A stretch of DNA of 64,000 nt from Acanthornis magna (Eukaryota; Chordata; Aves; Passeriformes; Acanthizidae): the NCBI GenBank assembly GCA_036785705.1, contig JAWUZG010000036.1, positions 11,775,501-11,839,500 of the forward strand. The letters are read 5' to 3'. Position 1 is the stretch's first letter. Every line of letters begins with the position of its first letter. Below are positions 61,831 through 64,000 of this stretch, piece after piece. The notes beneath the pieces are model-generated. The model worked only from the letters and a program-made list of their open reading frames with translations, was not told the DNA's origin and made no database searches. The position numbers and the translations under genes were made by a program.

Positions 61831-64000
61831 ACTGAGAGGGAATAGAGTTGCCTCTGATGCTGGAGTTGCAGGATGAGGTGGGAGGCAATTATCCCCATAT
61901 TCCCATTCTGCAGGCAAACCATTTTCCCAGAATGGCCAACTGTGGAAGTCCTGAGGTTACACCTCCTGGATCAGCAGCTCTGTGGGCACAGCTGACTTTG
62001 GTTAACAAGGATATGTTGGGGAACTCCTGCAGCAATTTCTTCGGTCTCATTTGTGTGGGAAGGAAAATCTCGTATTTCATGACACCAGCATTCTGTCCTT
62101 CATTTGCACAAGCGCAGCATTATCTACCTGACAAGCCATGATCTCCAAAATGGCTTTATGTCCAGGACAGCCTGCTCTGGGTCTTGGGAGCTGCAGAAGT
62201 CCAAACTGCACCCTAAGGCCACTTGTGCTTCAGTCTCCCTTGAATGCTCTGGATTGCCTTTCAGACTTGTTCACTCAGCCAGGCAACTGTGGCCTCCATG
62301 TGCCAGAGTAGGGGCAAAGTGCACTCCAGATTTGCAGCATTTGTGGGCAAACGAGCACGTGATGCCTTCTCTGCCTTGCTCTGCATCACTGTGTTTTATG
62401 CCAGACACAGCTCTGGTGGTTTCAGCATAAATCACTATCACACCTTTATCCACTCTCTCTGCTTTCATGGCTCCCAACTTTTCCCATTTTTGTTTTAGCT
62501 AATGCTGGCAAATGTCAGTCCCGTGTGAGTACATTTATGCCTCAATTATATCAAAGTCACCAAAACATCATTAGCATTGTACCGAGCACTTTGTCAATCC
62601 TAGGCCTCACTGAGACTGCTGGACATTGAATGTTACTTTGGGGTATTCATCATAGCTGCATTAGTGTCAAACTCATGCAAAGCACGTCAAAGCATGGCCT
62701 GTGATTTTGCACAGACCTGTAATAAAGCAATTTCTAATATTTTTCTGCTGTGAGCTCGATTGATACGGTAAAATCTTTCCTGACTGAAAAAGCCCTTGAG
62801 AAATTTTCTATGTTTCCAGATAGGCACCTTCAGCACCAGAAGCTGCCTCAGTGCCTGTTGAGCTCAGCAGAAGTGTCAGTGCTGCCTCTGAGCACTGAGC
62901 TGTGCAGTCCCATTGAAACTGTGTTTGTTTTCAAATGTCTGTGCTTAGCAGTTGCAGGGCAGTTTGCTTGGAGAAAATAAAACCTAGGAGCTGGCAAATG
63001 AAATGTCAGCATCTGAGGTGCTGTTTCTGATAGGACACATCAGTTCTGCTGTATCGGTTGTGCATAACTACAAGCTGGGCTGTTATCTGGAGGGGCAATC
63101 TGTTCCTTTAGCTGCGATCCTCACTCTTTAGTGGTGAGCTGACTTGGCTTCTCTTTAAGGTAATTGGCAATATGGCTCCTTTTCATTTTGACCAGAGTTC
63201 AAACATCTGTTTCTGACAACTACAGTGAAAGTAAAAACATAATCTTATTCACAACCACAAACTGTGTGTGATGAAAAAGTCACATGAAGTTTTCTCTGCA
63301 AGGCATTTAGCCCTGATGTGCTGCTTTAACTGCTAAGCTGCACTTACATATACAGCAAAGAGCAAGCCCTCTTGTCATGCATTTGTGCACAAACATCCCA
63401 CATTGCCTCCTGTAACAACAGCCACATTATGCTTCCTTGCACAAAACCAGCTGTCAGTTTCGATTTCCTTAATCCTGCTAGATTCCAACTCAGCCAGCTA
63501 ACAACCATTATCTATGGGAAACCCTTCTGTGAAATAAAGCAATGTCCTTACAGAAATGACATGTCATAAAAATTAGTTTGGTCACCAATCCAACAAAATA
63601 CTTTGTTTAAGTTTGAAAACTACAGACTGGTGGTATCATGTTCCCTGGTGCTATAGATCTCAGAAATGATGAGCAGGACAGCACAGTAACAGCATGCAGG
63701 GCCAGATCCCCGCCTGCCCTAATTATATAACACACTTAAACAGTGCAATTGTGTTTTGCAAGTTGCTGTTATGTAGACAGTGCACACGTATGGCACAATA
63801 CTCTCCAGCATAATCTTTCCAAACTCCAACAGTGCAAACAAGGAATATGAACCATGAGGATTTTGACAGCATTAGGACGGCTCATTTGAGAGCAGCCTGC
63901 TCTTACCAGTGGAAGGGTTAAAGGGGACAACTGTTCCCCTTAAGGACACGGTAAAGGAAGGTTTTGGTGGGCTCCTCTGTGGAAGGCTAAGGAGAAGACA

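Larger units (their letters stand above)
59331..64000. other. Intergenic, no gene recognised
   Basis: Sequence right of the orphan CpG island up to the window edge. Several frames of 80-110 codons (60874-61143, 61848-62430) show no domain I know and no paired splice sites that would build a longer protein. Contains the 61201 duplication and a possible CR1 remnant at 61779. Confidence 0.55.

Overview
This window looks like bird nuclear DNA. It has long AT-rich non-coding stretches, CR1 LINE 3' ends, two solo-LTR-like elements of a type common in bird genomes, and vertebrate split-gene structure. The species cannot be named from the sequence. The only gene I can support is the 5' end of ANKRD55 (ankyrin repeat domain 55), read on the minus strand.

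Gene region (1-11,230). Three coding exons are visible, in transcript order at 10747-10699, 3503-3381 and 1570-1440. All have GT-AG borders and compatible phases, and together they encode the first 101 residues of ANKRD55 (N-terminal leader, ankyrin repeat 1, ankyrin repeat 2). The rest of the gene lies off the left edge. A CpG-dense block at about 10,975-11,230 sits just upstream of the start codon and is the likely promoter. Intron 1 carries a solo-LTR-like element in the same orientation as the gene. A second LTR of similar design, in the opposite orientation, begins about 170 bp beyond the CpG block.

Right part (11,986-64,000). I find no convincing protein-coding gene here. In mammals the DNA upstream of ANKRD55 is a large gene-poor interval before MAP3K1, and human chromosome 5 content is largely on the bird Z chromosome. 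This stretch is therefore probably the start of the matching Z-linked gene desert (inference). It contains CR1 fragments (clear at 23.4 and 31.1 kb, weak at 22.3 and 61.8 kb), several microsatellites including a perfect 13-copy AAACC array, and a GC-rich patch at about 54.0-55.1 kb. It also contains an orphan CpG island at about 58.97-59.33 kb built around a roughly 10-copy, 11-bp GC minisatellite whose minus strand carries regularly spaced GGGG runs.

I found no operon, CRISPR array, viral coding region or other multi-gene system. The points most worth a second look are the LTR and CpG arrangement at the ANKRD55 5' end and the orphan CpG island with its minisatellite.
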